Source of the DNA: Notospermus geniculatus
Taxonomy: Eukaryota > Nemertea > Pilidiophora > Heteronemertea > Lineidae
DNA: 64,000 bases
Direction: 5' to 3'
Assembly (NCBI GenBank): GCA_002633025.1
Contig: NMRB01001156.1
Coordinates: 116,866 to 180,865 of the forward strand
The notes under the pieces were generated by a model that saw only the letters and a program-made list of their open reading frames with translations, searched no databases and was not told where the DNA came from. Of the stretch, positions 48,670-57,965 are shown piece after piece (position 1 is the first letter of the stretch; every line of letters starts with the position of its first letter). Position numbers and translations under genes: made by a program.

Positions 48670-49060
48670 CGCTGACGTCCGTAGAGGGTAGGGTCAGACC
48701 CTACAGCTGTCGTTGAAGGTCGATTGAATTTTGTTCCAGTTCCCTGACGTTCATTGAGGGTTGGGTCAGCTCTCGTTGAAGGTCGATTGAATTTTGTTCC
48801 GGTTCCCTGTCGTTCGTTGAGGGTTGGGTCAGCTGTCGTTGAAGGTCGATTGAATTTTGTTCCGGTTCCTTGACGTTCGTTGAGGGTTGGGTCAGCTGTC
48901 GTTGAAGGTCGATTGAATTTTGTTCCGGGTCCCTAACGTTTATTAAGTTTGGGTCAGCTCTCGTAGAAGGTCAATGGTATTCTGTCTCTGTTCCCCGACA
49001 GCGGTACAGGGCAGGGTCAGCCCTTGGTCAAGATCGATGGGATTTCGTTCCGATTCCCTG
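48670..49060. repeat. Minisatellite with 63-bp period
   Basis: CCCTGACGTTC-type starts at 48742, 48805, 48868 and 48931 are exactly 63 bp apart, each followed by GAGGGTTGGGTCAGCTNTCG and TTGAAGGTCGATTGAATTTT. About five to six units, with the outer ones diverged. Stops occur in the frames I checked, so it is not a coding repeat. Confidence 0.9.
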
Positions 49061-51068
49061 AGATTTTGTTTGCCCCTTTATTTTTCAAATCGACTGTCGG
49101 TTCTGCATTCCAGGTGGTAGGCCTATCCCTCCACCTGTTTACATTTAGTCAACAATACAATTCAAAATTAGAATGAGCCAAATGTGAAAGGGTGACCAAG
49201 TTCTTCCCCCATATACCTGTACGTTACATTGATACAGTTCGTTTTTTCCTCTTGTTCTTTCAGACTTGCCGACGAGCACGCTCCACTGACTGATGATATA
49301 CGACAGCGGTAGCTCTATCCTCTACGTCCAGAATACAGTCCAGCAATGGAACGCCGGAGGAATCCAAATTAATAACGACACAGGCGATCATCACATGGAT
49401 AAGCGAGACCAGTAACATTATTGCGGTCGCATCGGTGTTATGAGGATCATTTCTCGACATTGGAAAGCAACATTCTGATACATCGTTGCTGGGTATAAAC
49501 AGCAGGCGGAGGGAGATTTCGGTGGACTGATTCTTACCCATGCTTTCAGTTCAATAGGATGAACTTAAGAGTTCGCATTATCTGGCGTTTCATATCTTTT
49601 GGAGTGGATGTATAGGCTACATTTGATCGGAAGACGGTTACAATGATCCATGTGGTACTTATGCTTGTCAGTTTACTGTGACACATGTCTATAAGCGAGG
49701 AGATAAGTAGATCTGGCATGCGGAGAGTATCAACCATTTCCTTTGTGAACGTCAGCTGTAGTTGTGTCAGGGGAAGGGAAAATGACTGTAGGACAAGCGA
49801 ACACATGTTGCAATGCTTTCGAAGTTCCGTTGTCGTTTGATTCCAGGCAGACTACAGAAGAATTCGCGAACTGATACCATACTTGAAATCTCAGCAATAA
49901 CGGGTCTACATAAATTATGGTTGTCTACCGAATACGTTTTTTTTCTCCCTTGGATTAATAACTGCGATATAATCATCAACACTTTGGTAAATTAAACTTC
50001 TACCCGGCGCAGATGGTGTAAAGTCATTAGCAAGCAGTGGCTCACAATTTGAGTGAAATTCAATCGTGGCAATTTTCTGAGGAAAATCTCGCGCGAGCTT
50101 GGAAAAAAGCTTTTAGCGCGGCAGATTCCTGGTGCAGCGCGGATATGGAATAAATCAAGCAATATTACGGCTGTCTGGGAAGGATTGAGGATTGCAGGGG
50201 CCGCGATCAACACTGGATTGAAAGCTGTAGTTCATTGCGAATCTATGCCATAAACTAGAGTCGACAAAACTTTGAAGGTGGTCAGAGAAGAAGGTATTCC
50301 AAGTTGTTATCAGAGTATCTAAATGTGCTTCTGCCTGAGATTGAGATGGTGAGCACGAAGCAACATTGGCTTGAAGTTTGCTTACAGAAGATTGCCTCCT
50401 AAAGCACTACGTACCTCGGCATGTCCCTCTTCGAACTAGCCTGTGGTAAAAGAAAGGTCTGTAAGTTACAATAAGAACATCGCGGAACAAGGCAGAACAT
50501 TTTCTAAATCTCATTCGCCAAGCTGGAGTATACACGTGGTCAAAGACCTCACTGTTCACAGCCACAATAGTTCGGCCAAGGTGGAACAAGGAGCCGATGG
50601 AATCGTGCATTCGTGTTCAAATTAGTTCATGTCGAATCTAAAAAGGGAAAAGTGAATCTTTAATTTGGCCTTGCGACAATGTAAGACGGCTTATTCACTA
50701 TTGGAATCGAAAGTTAGCTTTACGTAATTGGAGATCGTTATGCTCTTCGGGTGTGACTTTCTGGTGAACCTTTTGCAATCATACTCCAGTGAATACATGA
50801 AGAGAATTGCTCAGAGCCACCGACTTCCAAGGACGAATTCAAAGAAGGCATCACGCTAGGCTGTGACGCACGTAAGATAAACTCAAAGACAAGCTAAGAT
50901 TGCGTCGTGCAACAAAATTAATGCAGTTGAGGAGAACGGAACATGCAACAGAATGTGCAGTTCGTAGTACATATGTCGTCTATTCCTCTGGAGTTGATGA
51001 AATGTGGGTCCGGATAATGAATTTCGTAGCCGAACTTTCTTGATGCATTCATCCGCCATTTTGTCACA
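49061..51068. other. Upstream region of the XKR gene
   Basis: No clear gene. A minus-strand frame at 49260-49541 (93 codons) contains a hydrophobic helix (AIMLLVSLIHVMIACVVIN) and a coding-like C-terminal half, but it lacks a strong donor. The last few hundred bases should hold the XKR promoter; no TATA word was seen. Confidence 0.35.
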
Positions 51069-53531
51069 ATGTCACGTGCTGTGAGTACCGTTCACGTTTT
51101 CCTCCACGTGGCCGAGGTTTGCCTTCAAATGGAGGCGGCGGTCAAGTACATCGATTTGGACAGCACTTGGTGTTACATCATCCTAAGTATTACTTTAGGA
51201 CCGCTCGTGCTGACGAATTTGATATCTGTGATCTGGGTATTTCAGAACATGGACTTCGCGAACAAGCGATGTGGTAAAACAGTGTGTATCATAATGCATA
51301 TATTGCAACTAGGAATGGTATGGAGATACTTCAAACTGATTCTTCTATACGAGGACCATGACTATGACGAATACGTCGTGTTACGAGTCATCCAGGCGCT
51401 CCTTCTCAGCGCCCCCTATCTGTTAGTCCAATCCTTCCTGTTCTTCAAATTCAGCTATTCGCCTCTTTTGGTGGCCTGCGTGGCGATAGCGCTTCTTTCT
51501 GTGACTTTTGCCTTTGCTTCGTACATTGAAGGCAATACACGTGAGGTGGACACAGCACCAAAACAGCGAGAGAAAGATAAAACAGACGTAGAGGGTAACC
51601 AGCCGGAGAAGGAAGTTAAAGAAGGGGGTCCGAGTAATACGCCAATGTTTAAGATAATCTTTGTCCAGTTTGTTTGGAGATTTTCGGTTCTGTCGTCCCG
51701 GATGACGGCGATTGTGTTGTTTACCGTTGCCATGGAGTATTGGATGTTCCTAGCAACGGGCCTTCACGCGTTGCTAATCTACTCATGGAGCTTACGTAAG
51801 GAATGCCTAAAGGAACGTCGTTCGTGTGTTGATCGGATACTCAGTGCCATTGCTGCCTATGCACAGATATTTGACCTGTTGAACCTTCGCGAGAATGAGA
51901 ACCCCACCATCATTTCTGTGTACTATCTTCTCATTGTTGTCGAGAATTCTATATTCACAGTTATGGCCTTAACTCGTGTGCATTTTCTTACCACACCAGA
52001 TCGCAAATTGATGATTCTCAGTATAGTCTACGGTGCTTTTCTCCTCGGTGTCATCTTCCTGATAATCTACCATAAGTGTATCTGTGAGAAAAAACATAAG
52101 AAGGTGCCATGTCATTTTCGTACAGCTTGTTGCCGCCATCGTCGTCTTAAACACGACCCTGATCAGTTTGACGTCATGTTTGATGACTTCACTTGGGACG
52201 ATTACGACGGGGAAATTCCCTCGAAGGAGGACGGCTACGTGAATCCAGCGTTTGAACCAAGTGTATCAACACCACGCAGCATGAACAGTAGTAGGAACAA
52301 CAGCATTCTCTTAGGTCGCAAGTATTGTGGTCATATGCATAACAGAATCGGCCATCCGTCTCCCAAATACTGCCAGACATCTTTCAACCATCCTCGAGGT
52401 CACACTCCACCCAGAGTTGGCACGCCACCTTACGTCGGCACTCCACCACGCAGGTGCTCGAACTGTAGCTCACCGGTGTATACACCAACTAAGAGAGCTT
52501 CAAATCATAGTTCGCCAGCTTCCAGTGCGACGTCAAGGCGATATCCGCGTATTTCGCGAGTGCCAGACAGGGCAATCCAGGCGGACAAACGTTTTCCTGT
52601 CCGGGGCGTTAAGAACACATCAACAAGTACGAGGGGTTCTTCAAACAGTAGAAATACAAACACTCTGGATATTAGCATTCGAAGCGGCCAGCAGAGTGCG
52701 CCGTGTTCAGATTGCGAACAACCAAGCTGCAGCCAACAGCCAAAGTCTCGCACCCCGAAAGATAATCGCGCTACGCCAACAAAACAGAGACTCTTCTCGT
52801 CCGAGGAACTATTCTATATAAATCCGAGTCCAACGAAAATGCAACAGGGCCAGAGACTTTCCGCTGTTACACTCTCGGAGCAGTACAGCTACGATAAGAA
52901 GCCAGACATTGTGAGTGACCACGACGCACGGGTTAAACTCCGAAACAAGGTTGACCGTGATATCGACGTTGCGTACGACCCGCAGAGAGATTCGCAGTCG
53001 TACGCCACCGCAAAGACGAATCAGGGGAGTCTGTCAGATCACGAATCCGAAAGTGATTGGACGACATGTTCCGACACCGATTCTGAGTATGCGCAAACAT
53101 GGCCGCCTAGAAATCAAGCGGCCTATGAAAACAACGAACACTTACCTAAACAGGAAGTGTCCCCTGTTGATCACGTGGCTCAGTGGATCAAAAAGACGAC
53201 ATCATTTTTACCCAGCAACACGCAGGGTCGACCTATTGACGATATGGATATTGGGAAGATCCGAGCTAAGAGCGAGCCACGTGATCAGAAACCAACTAGG
53301 AGCAGACTGTCGCGCTTCTTTAGGGCTGCCTCTCTTCCACATTCAAAGGAGGCGCTATTGAAATTCTGCAATTTGAAAAGTTTGAAAAAAGCTAAAGAAA
53401 TTCCGTCGAAAGTGAAAGAGGAAGGGTCACCAACGGAATCTGTTCAACCTGAAGAAAAACTAAAGCCCTCGGTCACTGTTAGTACGAACATGGATATCAT
53501 TGAAGTCTTGAGTGAGGAGTCCATTGTGTGA
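51069..53531 (+). CDS. XK-related protein (XKR family), intronless, long C-terminal tail
   Basis: An 820-aa polytopic membrane protein of the XK/XKR family, whose members include caspase-activated phospholipid scramblases of the plasma membrane. The N-terminal half has the family pattern: hydrophobic segments at about 34-57, 70-92 (HILQLGMVWRYFKLI, the typical XKR helix), 104-127, 131-152, 200-241, 256-301 and 314-336. A charged loop (160-190) lies between the fourth and fifth. After the last helix comes a Cys/His-rich stretch (about 337-360), then roughly 430 residues of Ser/Thr/Pro-rich, probably disordered tail with VGTPP repeats. Typical XKR proteins are 350-650 aa, so the tail is unusually long. 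It contains DDMD (724-727), a caspase-like DxxD site. A downstream Met at residue 21 is an alternative start. Subfamily (XKR4/6/7-like) is inferred from length only. Confidence 0.88.
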   Translation: MSRAVSTVHVFLHVAEVCLQMEAAVKYIDLDSTWCYIILSITLGPLVLTNLISVIWVFQNMDFANKRCGKTVCIIMHILQLGMVWRYFKLILLYEDHDYDEYVVLRVIQALLLSAPYLLVQSFLFFKFSYSPLLVACVAIALLSVTFAFASYIEGNTREVDTAPKQREKDKTDVEGNQPEKEVKEGGPSNTPMFKIIFVQFVWRFSVLSSRMTAIVLFTVAMEYWMFLATGLHALLIYSWSLRKECLKERRSCVDRILSAIAAYAQIFDLLNLRENENPTIISVYYLLIVVENSIFTVMALTRVHFLTTPDRKLMILSIVYGAFLLGVIFLIIYHKCICEKKHKKVPCHFRTACCRHRRLKHDPDQFDVMFDDFTWDDYDGEIPSKEDGYVNPAFEPSVSTPRSMNSSRNNSILLGRKYCGHMHNRIGHPSPKYCQTSFNHPRGHTPPRVGTPPYVGTPPRRCSNCSSPVYTPTKRASNHSSPASSATSRRYPRISRVPDRAIQADKRFPVRGVKNTSTSTRGSSNSRNTNTLDISIRSGQQSAPCSDCEQPSCSQQPKSRTPKDNRATPTKQRLFSSEELFYINPSPTKMQQGQRLSAVTLSEQYSYDKKPDIVSDHDARVKLRNKVDRDIDVAYDPQRDSQSYATAKTNQGSLSDHESESDWTTCSDTDSEYAQTWPPRNQAAYENNEHLPKQEVSPVDHVAQWIKKTTSFLPSNTQGRPIDDMDIGKIRAKSEPRDQKPTRSRLSRFFRAASLPHSKEALLKFCNLKSLKKAKEIPSKVKEEGSPTESVQPEEKLKPSVTVSTNMDIIEVLSEESIV

Positions 53532-53557
53532 CCGTGTTATGATCTATGCTAATTGTA

Positions 53558-53563
53558 AATAAA
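53558..53563 (+). terminator. Polyadenylation signal of the XKR gene
   Basis: AATAAA lies 27 bp after the XKR stop codon. If used, the 3' untranslated region is very short. Confidence 0.6.
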
Positions 53564-54650
53564 GCTTGCAGTTGAAAGTAGCCCAGCATAAGATACACCG
53601 ATTGGTACCAGGGTGGCGGTACGCCTGTTTGTATTGAGCATAACGGATGAAACAGGTTTGCAGAATTACCAGCTTAAAGGACCGCGGTATTGCCACTTTT
53701 TTCGACAGCCGGCGCGTCCAACCCAGGGGACTAACTACGTTGTCGGCGAATTGGCCCGATTTACTACGTACATTTTTGTAATGGATTTTTGTACATGTAG
53801 TTCGTATTGCTGCCGCTAGGTGGCTCCCTACGTCGGCAGAGTCAAATTACCCATTAGAGATCGCACACCGTAGTCCTTTAAGATGGTTTCTGTTGCACCT
53901 TATCCGTTTTTGAGCGGGAAGAACTCTAGGCCAGCTATCTAGTACTGCACGTCACGATGTGATGATGTGGCCATGTGTAGTTTGGTTCCCGAACCCACCG
54001 CTAGGGCTATGAGGGTTTGGTATTGGCTGTGGCACATTCCTTATTTGGAACGCTGGACTCCGGATTCTTGGTTGCCTGACGTCACGAGACACTCTCCAAC
54101 CNCTACTGCTTGGGTGCCCCCAGTGTGACAAAACACGGCACCTCCAGGGGAGCCGTTTATGTCGCACTGGGAACATCTTCAGGGAGGGTGCCATGGAAAA
54201 TTCAGCTTTTCATGACTTAGCTTTATGCGCAGAGGTTTGGTTTTCTGATGCTTGTGGCTGAAGATGGATGATCGACATTGCAACATAAATTAGGCCTACA
54301 TGTAGTTGCAATGTGGTGATTTCCATTGGGTTTTTCGAGCATGGTCCACAGCACTCTATGGGGGTGCTAAGAAGCAAATATTTTGCTCTACTGGGTGCCA
54401 TGGAACACAACAGCAACCTTTTGGCACCTCATTTTTAGTTGGGGAAACGTGGCAATATAATATTAACGGTATTAATAGCCTAAAGATACAAAAAAGTAAT
54501 AATTTGCCTCGTTTCCCTAACTTACCCAAATTAGTCATCCTAAATGAATAAATTATTCATTTTCAGACAGCATATAGTGAAAAAAGATTTCAGGTTATTC
54601 AAAATTCAAATATCCGGCGACTGCATCAACCTACATGTAGGCCTACATTA
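53564..54650. other. Intergenic stretch between XKR and the secreted-protein genes
   Basis: No gene seen; short frames on both strands. One ambiguous base at 54102. Confidence 0.5.
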
Positions 54651-54684
54651 TCAGGAGGTAATAATCTAGATTATTACCTCCTGA
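54651..54684. repeat. Perfect 34-bp palindrome
   Basis: TCAGGAGGTAATAATCT is followed directly by its exact inverse with no loop. It lies about 130 bp upstream of the first exon of the secreted-protein gene. Confidence 0.9.
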
Positions 54685-54727
54685 CATTATTTAATTGTGA
54701 ACATCTGTCTGACGGCTTCATCAACGA

Positions 54728-54735
54728 CTTATATA
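54728..54735 (+). promoter_or_regulatory. TATA-like word, secreted-protein gene copy 1
   Basis: TTATATAGGCGATGTTAAAA lies about 87 bp before the ATG. Copy 2 keeps GATATAGGCGACGTGTTAAA at about the same distance. Conservation between the two genes supports promoter function. Confidence 0.5.
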
Positions 54736-54815
54736 GGCGATGTTAAAATTTCTAATTTCACTGAGTAATCAGCCTTGCACAACAACGCAACGTGAAGACT
54801 CTCGGTGTGCCAAAA

Positions 54816-57800
54816 ATGAAAGTGTTCATCATTATCGCCTGTTTGGTTGCAGCGGCTGCTGCTACTGGTAAGTAGATCTCGGCCTGGTAATTTGTCTTTC
54901 CGATCTTTTGCACGAAGGAATTTTGTTCCCAGATATCACCTCCGGCGTCATAAATGGTGAAAACATTTTGGGTGATTTCAAAGTTGGTGTTAACAAGGTG
55001 TTTACAATGCATTAAAGCATTGTAAACACCGTGTTAACACCAACTTTGAAATCACCCATTAAGAAGGCAGCACACCGGGCGATATCGCATGTGGGCAATC
55101 GCCAGCAGTGAGCAAAATCGACTTGTTGACGCCAGGTCATGCGGTGGACAGCGGTGCGTGGAATCTTCTCGCTCGCGATGATCGCCGATATCAAACACTA
55201 GTGACGAGTTTCTGCAACCGCCCGGCTGATCTATTGCTCAGGCATAGTAGTATCAGACAATAGAAAATCGTAACAAATGTAGTCGTAGGTATCCAGCAGA
55301 TTGCGAAAACTCTCTTAAAAATCCGATATCGCCTAGCCTGCAGTGGCTAGCAAGAGATCAGTGGCGATCTACGGTCGCCCATAGAGCTCATTGATAAAAA
55401 TATTTGCCTTTGCATTTTTTTCAGAAGTTTGGGTTTTTTTCTTGGGGTTTCGGTAACATTTTCGAAGTTCCCACCGCGGTGAAAACCTCCACCGCGGTGA
55501 GAATGTTTCCACCGCGGCGAAAACGGTTCCACCTCGGGGAAAACGTTTCCACCGCGGTGAGAACATTTCCTCCGCGGTGAAAACCTTTCAACCGCGGTGA
55601 AAACGTTTCCACCGCCAAGGAAATGTTCTCACCGCGGTGGGAACTTCTAAAAATTTCACAAACCGCCAAGAAAAAATTCATTCAAACCTTGGAAAAAAAC
55701 TCCAAAGGCAAATATTTTTTGTCAATGAGCTCTATGGGTGACCGTACGTACGCGATCAGACCGCTTGCGATGTCCCCCTTATCTCGCCTGGTGTGCTGAT
55801 CTGGTGTGCTTTAAGCGGCGAAAAAGTTCTCTGTTGCAAAAAAAAATTACTGTGATGACTTTTTATCCATCCTGGCCATCTTCCAACCACTTTTGAAGAA
55901 AAAATCCTTCTTGCGTAACGATTTGAAACAGTATTGGGTATTTCACCATGATTTGAGACCAATGGGAGATCAGTAGATGATTAAATCTTTATTGCAGTCG
56001 TCGTCGGCCCCGATTCAGGTGGAGAAGACGATGCCGTCTCAGAGGCAGTATGTCCAGCTGGAGAAGTCGGCTTTGAATGCGCCTGTACCCCAGCCAATGA
56101 ATGTGACGGCGCCTATTTCATTTCGGACACCGTGTGCCATGCGTTCCATCGCTATGGATACCCAAATGGCCATTGTAACGTGAGTTTTCAAGATCTTCAT
56201 TATCTATCGGTGCATTGAACCCCTTGCAACTACATGTACCATGCTGGCTAACCTACTGGCCATGGAGGATTTGCTTTATGGCCTAGTGGCTGGCGCGTTG
56301 GCCTCGTAGAAGTTAGCAAAGTAGAGCGCGATCACTACGTGGATTGGTGACCCCCGCGTGACGGTATACTACAATCTCGAGGCCTACGTGTATCTCTGAA
56401 CGCCTCTCTCAGCACACAAATACCGCACTGGTGACGTTGATCCGGTCGATTTTTGTTCGAGTTTCCATCCTGAGGTAATCAGTGCAGAACTAACGGTAAG
56501 AACACTGGTCATCTTGGGATGATGAAGAGAACTTGGCAACAAAACAATGAAAAAAATGTAAACGTAACATTCTCACAAATTCAACACGAAATATGTCGTA
56601 CATGTTACTGCTCAATGGAAATGCGTTGTTCCTTGCGTTGACTGACGGGGCATGCAAAACGCGTATCCAATCCGTGTCCGGTACGGGTCAGTGAAAAACA
56701 AAATCTGGACAAGAAATGGACGTGCACGGACAGTTCCCGCATGCTGTTTTCATTGGCATGCGGGTCTTTCTAATTCAGATATGGCATTTTCCGTGTGTCT
56801 ACAACGACAAACCGGACCGATGTGACTCCGTACTAGGAGCGATTCGAAAAACGGACTGCGTTTGACCTCCGGGTTCCGCATAGAAAACGGACGCCAAGCG
56901 CACATTTCGGTGCTGCGAGTTTTAACGCATACATGTGCGCGGTTTTGCCGTGCGTTAAGCAAGGTTCATTGGCACACGGATCTGATCCGTTTCCAGTCCG
57001 TTTGCCCCTAGTTTTCCAGATACAACAACGCTGAAGTCCATTTGGTAGATTTTTTTACGGACCTGAACCGGACCAATTCCGTGTACCAATGAACCTTGCT
57101 TTAAAGTGCATCCGGTGAACGGATCCGGTAAACGTACACATTTCGAAAGGCTTTTTGTCGGACATGTGCGCTTAGCTTAAAGCCAAGCGCACATTTGCGA
57201 CAAAACTCAGTCCGTCAGGGGTGTCTATTGTCGCAAATATGCGCTTGGCTTAATGTTATAACCATTTCATCAATTTTTTTACGGATCGGATACGTACGAA
57301 ATCCGTGTGGCAATTAAACGTCACCGATCTGTACTCATTATAACATCACAATTCATTTTAGGCCCATGCAACATGTGAACCATTACTCGTGCGTAAGGAA
57401 ACACCCAATTGGGCCTCAGGACCCACGATATCCTGTGACGCCGGCTACAAGCTAGTTGGCTGTCAAGTCCACTCACCGTAAGTAAGACAAAGAATGTTGA
57501 TCGTGCTCAAAAAAATATTTTGCCACTGAAATTATTATCGGCCTCGTTGCAAGGTAACTTACTAGTTAAATCTTGTGGCATCAAAAGAGCACTGTGTTAT
57601 ACATGTACGTGTGCGTAATTTGACTGCCGACGTAGAGGGAGCTATACCTAGCGGCAGCAAGACGAACTACAAAAATTCATTACAAACATGTATACGGAGT
57701 AAATCGGGTCCATTCGTCGACAACGTAGTATTAAGTCCCTTGGGTTGGAGAGTGGCGCGGTGGCGCCGACTGTCGAGAAGAAGTGGTAATACCGGGCTCC

Positions 57801-57965
57801 TTTCCCAAGTTGCATTTTAATAAACTATTCACTTTCATTTCCTTCTTTAGTTGGTCACAAGGGTTCCCAAGTCACATGGAACCGATCAAGTCCGGCAACA
57901 CCTGTGCTTCGTCAAGCGGATGCACAAAATGTAAAGTACATGCCGTGTGTGTTAAACAAGTTTAG
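54816..57965 (+). CDS. Secreted cysteine-rich two-module protein, copy 1 (4 exons)
   Basis: Model: join(54816..54867, 55998..56179, 57362..57477, 57851..57965), 154 aa, all introns GT-AG (donors GTAAGT, GTGAGT, GTAAGT). Exon 1 is a signal peptide (MKVFIIIACLVAAAAAT). The mature chain has two related modules, each opening C-x8-C and closing C-x5-C with HA inside. Module 1 (36-83) has seven Cys and module 2 (103-150) has six. The DGAYFISDTVCHAF and GYKLVGC patterns recall, from memory, the Cys-rich modules of the PCSK9 C-terminal domain; that is an inference. Role is unknown, probably an extracellular binding or immune-type effector. Total cysteines are odd (13) because of C77, which copy 2 lacks. 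Introns 1 and 2 are swollen by transposons. The paralogue at 60078 has identical exon lengths. Confidence 0.85.
54970..55057. mobile_element. Near-perfect hairpin in intron 1 of copy 1
   Basis: Arms of about 41 bp (GGGTGATTTCAAAGTTGGTG and inverse) are separated by a loop of about 5 bp. The matching position in copy 2 (about 60235) lacks it, so it was gained or lost after the gene duplication. It would be transcribed as a long stem. Confidence 0.8.
55070..55812. mobile_element. GCAGCACACC-type MITE in intron 1 of copy 1, with nested insertions
   Basis: The left end GGCAGCACACCGGGCGATAT and right end TCTCGCCTGGTGTGCTG match the family at 20648-20835. Internal GTGGACAGCGGTGCGTGGAA sequence is shared with the copy in the paralogue's intron 1 (about 60300). 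It is interrupted by a GTTTTCGCAA repeat and by the foldback at 55370-55746. Presence in both paralogues means insertion preceded the gene duplication. Confidence 0.7.
55370..55746. mobile_element. Foldback element filled with 20-bp CCACCGCGGTGG palindromic units
   Basis: The arms start TACGGTCGCCCATAGAGCTC and end with the inverse (GAGCTCTATGGGTGACCGTA). Between them are about nine units of 18-21 bp, CCACCGCGGTG plus GAAAACGTTT, several with point changes. Both the CCGCGG core and the AAACGTTT spacer are self-complementary. Ends and layout parallel 26965-27419, but the unit sequence is different. Confidence 0.85.
56955..57253. repeat. Inverted repeats in intron 2 of copy 1
   Basis: Two hairpins: TTAAGCAAGGTTCATTGG with its inverse near 57086-57104, and TTAAAGCCAAGCGCACATTT with its inverse at 57236-57253. 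Copy 2's intron 2 is only 372 bp against 1182 bp here, so these sequences were inserted in copy 1 after duplication (or lost from copy 2). Confidence 0.7.

Noticed and set aside
55347-55681. Frames with repeated FSPRW and HRGG residues
   Set aside because: Produced by the CCACCGCGGTGG array inside the foldback element; not protein coding.
55981-56183. 68-aa frame starting at the ATG just before exon 2 (similarly 62049-62255)
   Set aside because: The ATG lies in the intron upstream of the acceptor and the frame is shifted relative to exon 2; the spliced frame is conserved, Cys-rich and joins to the signal peptide.
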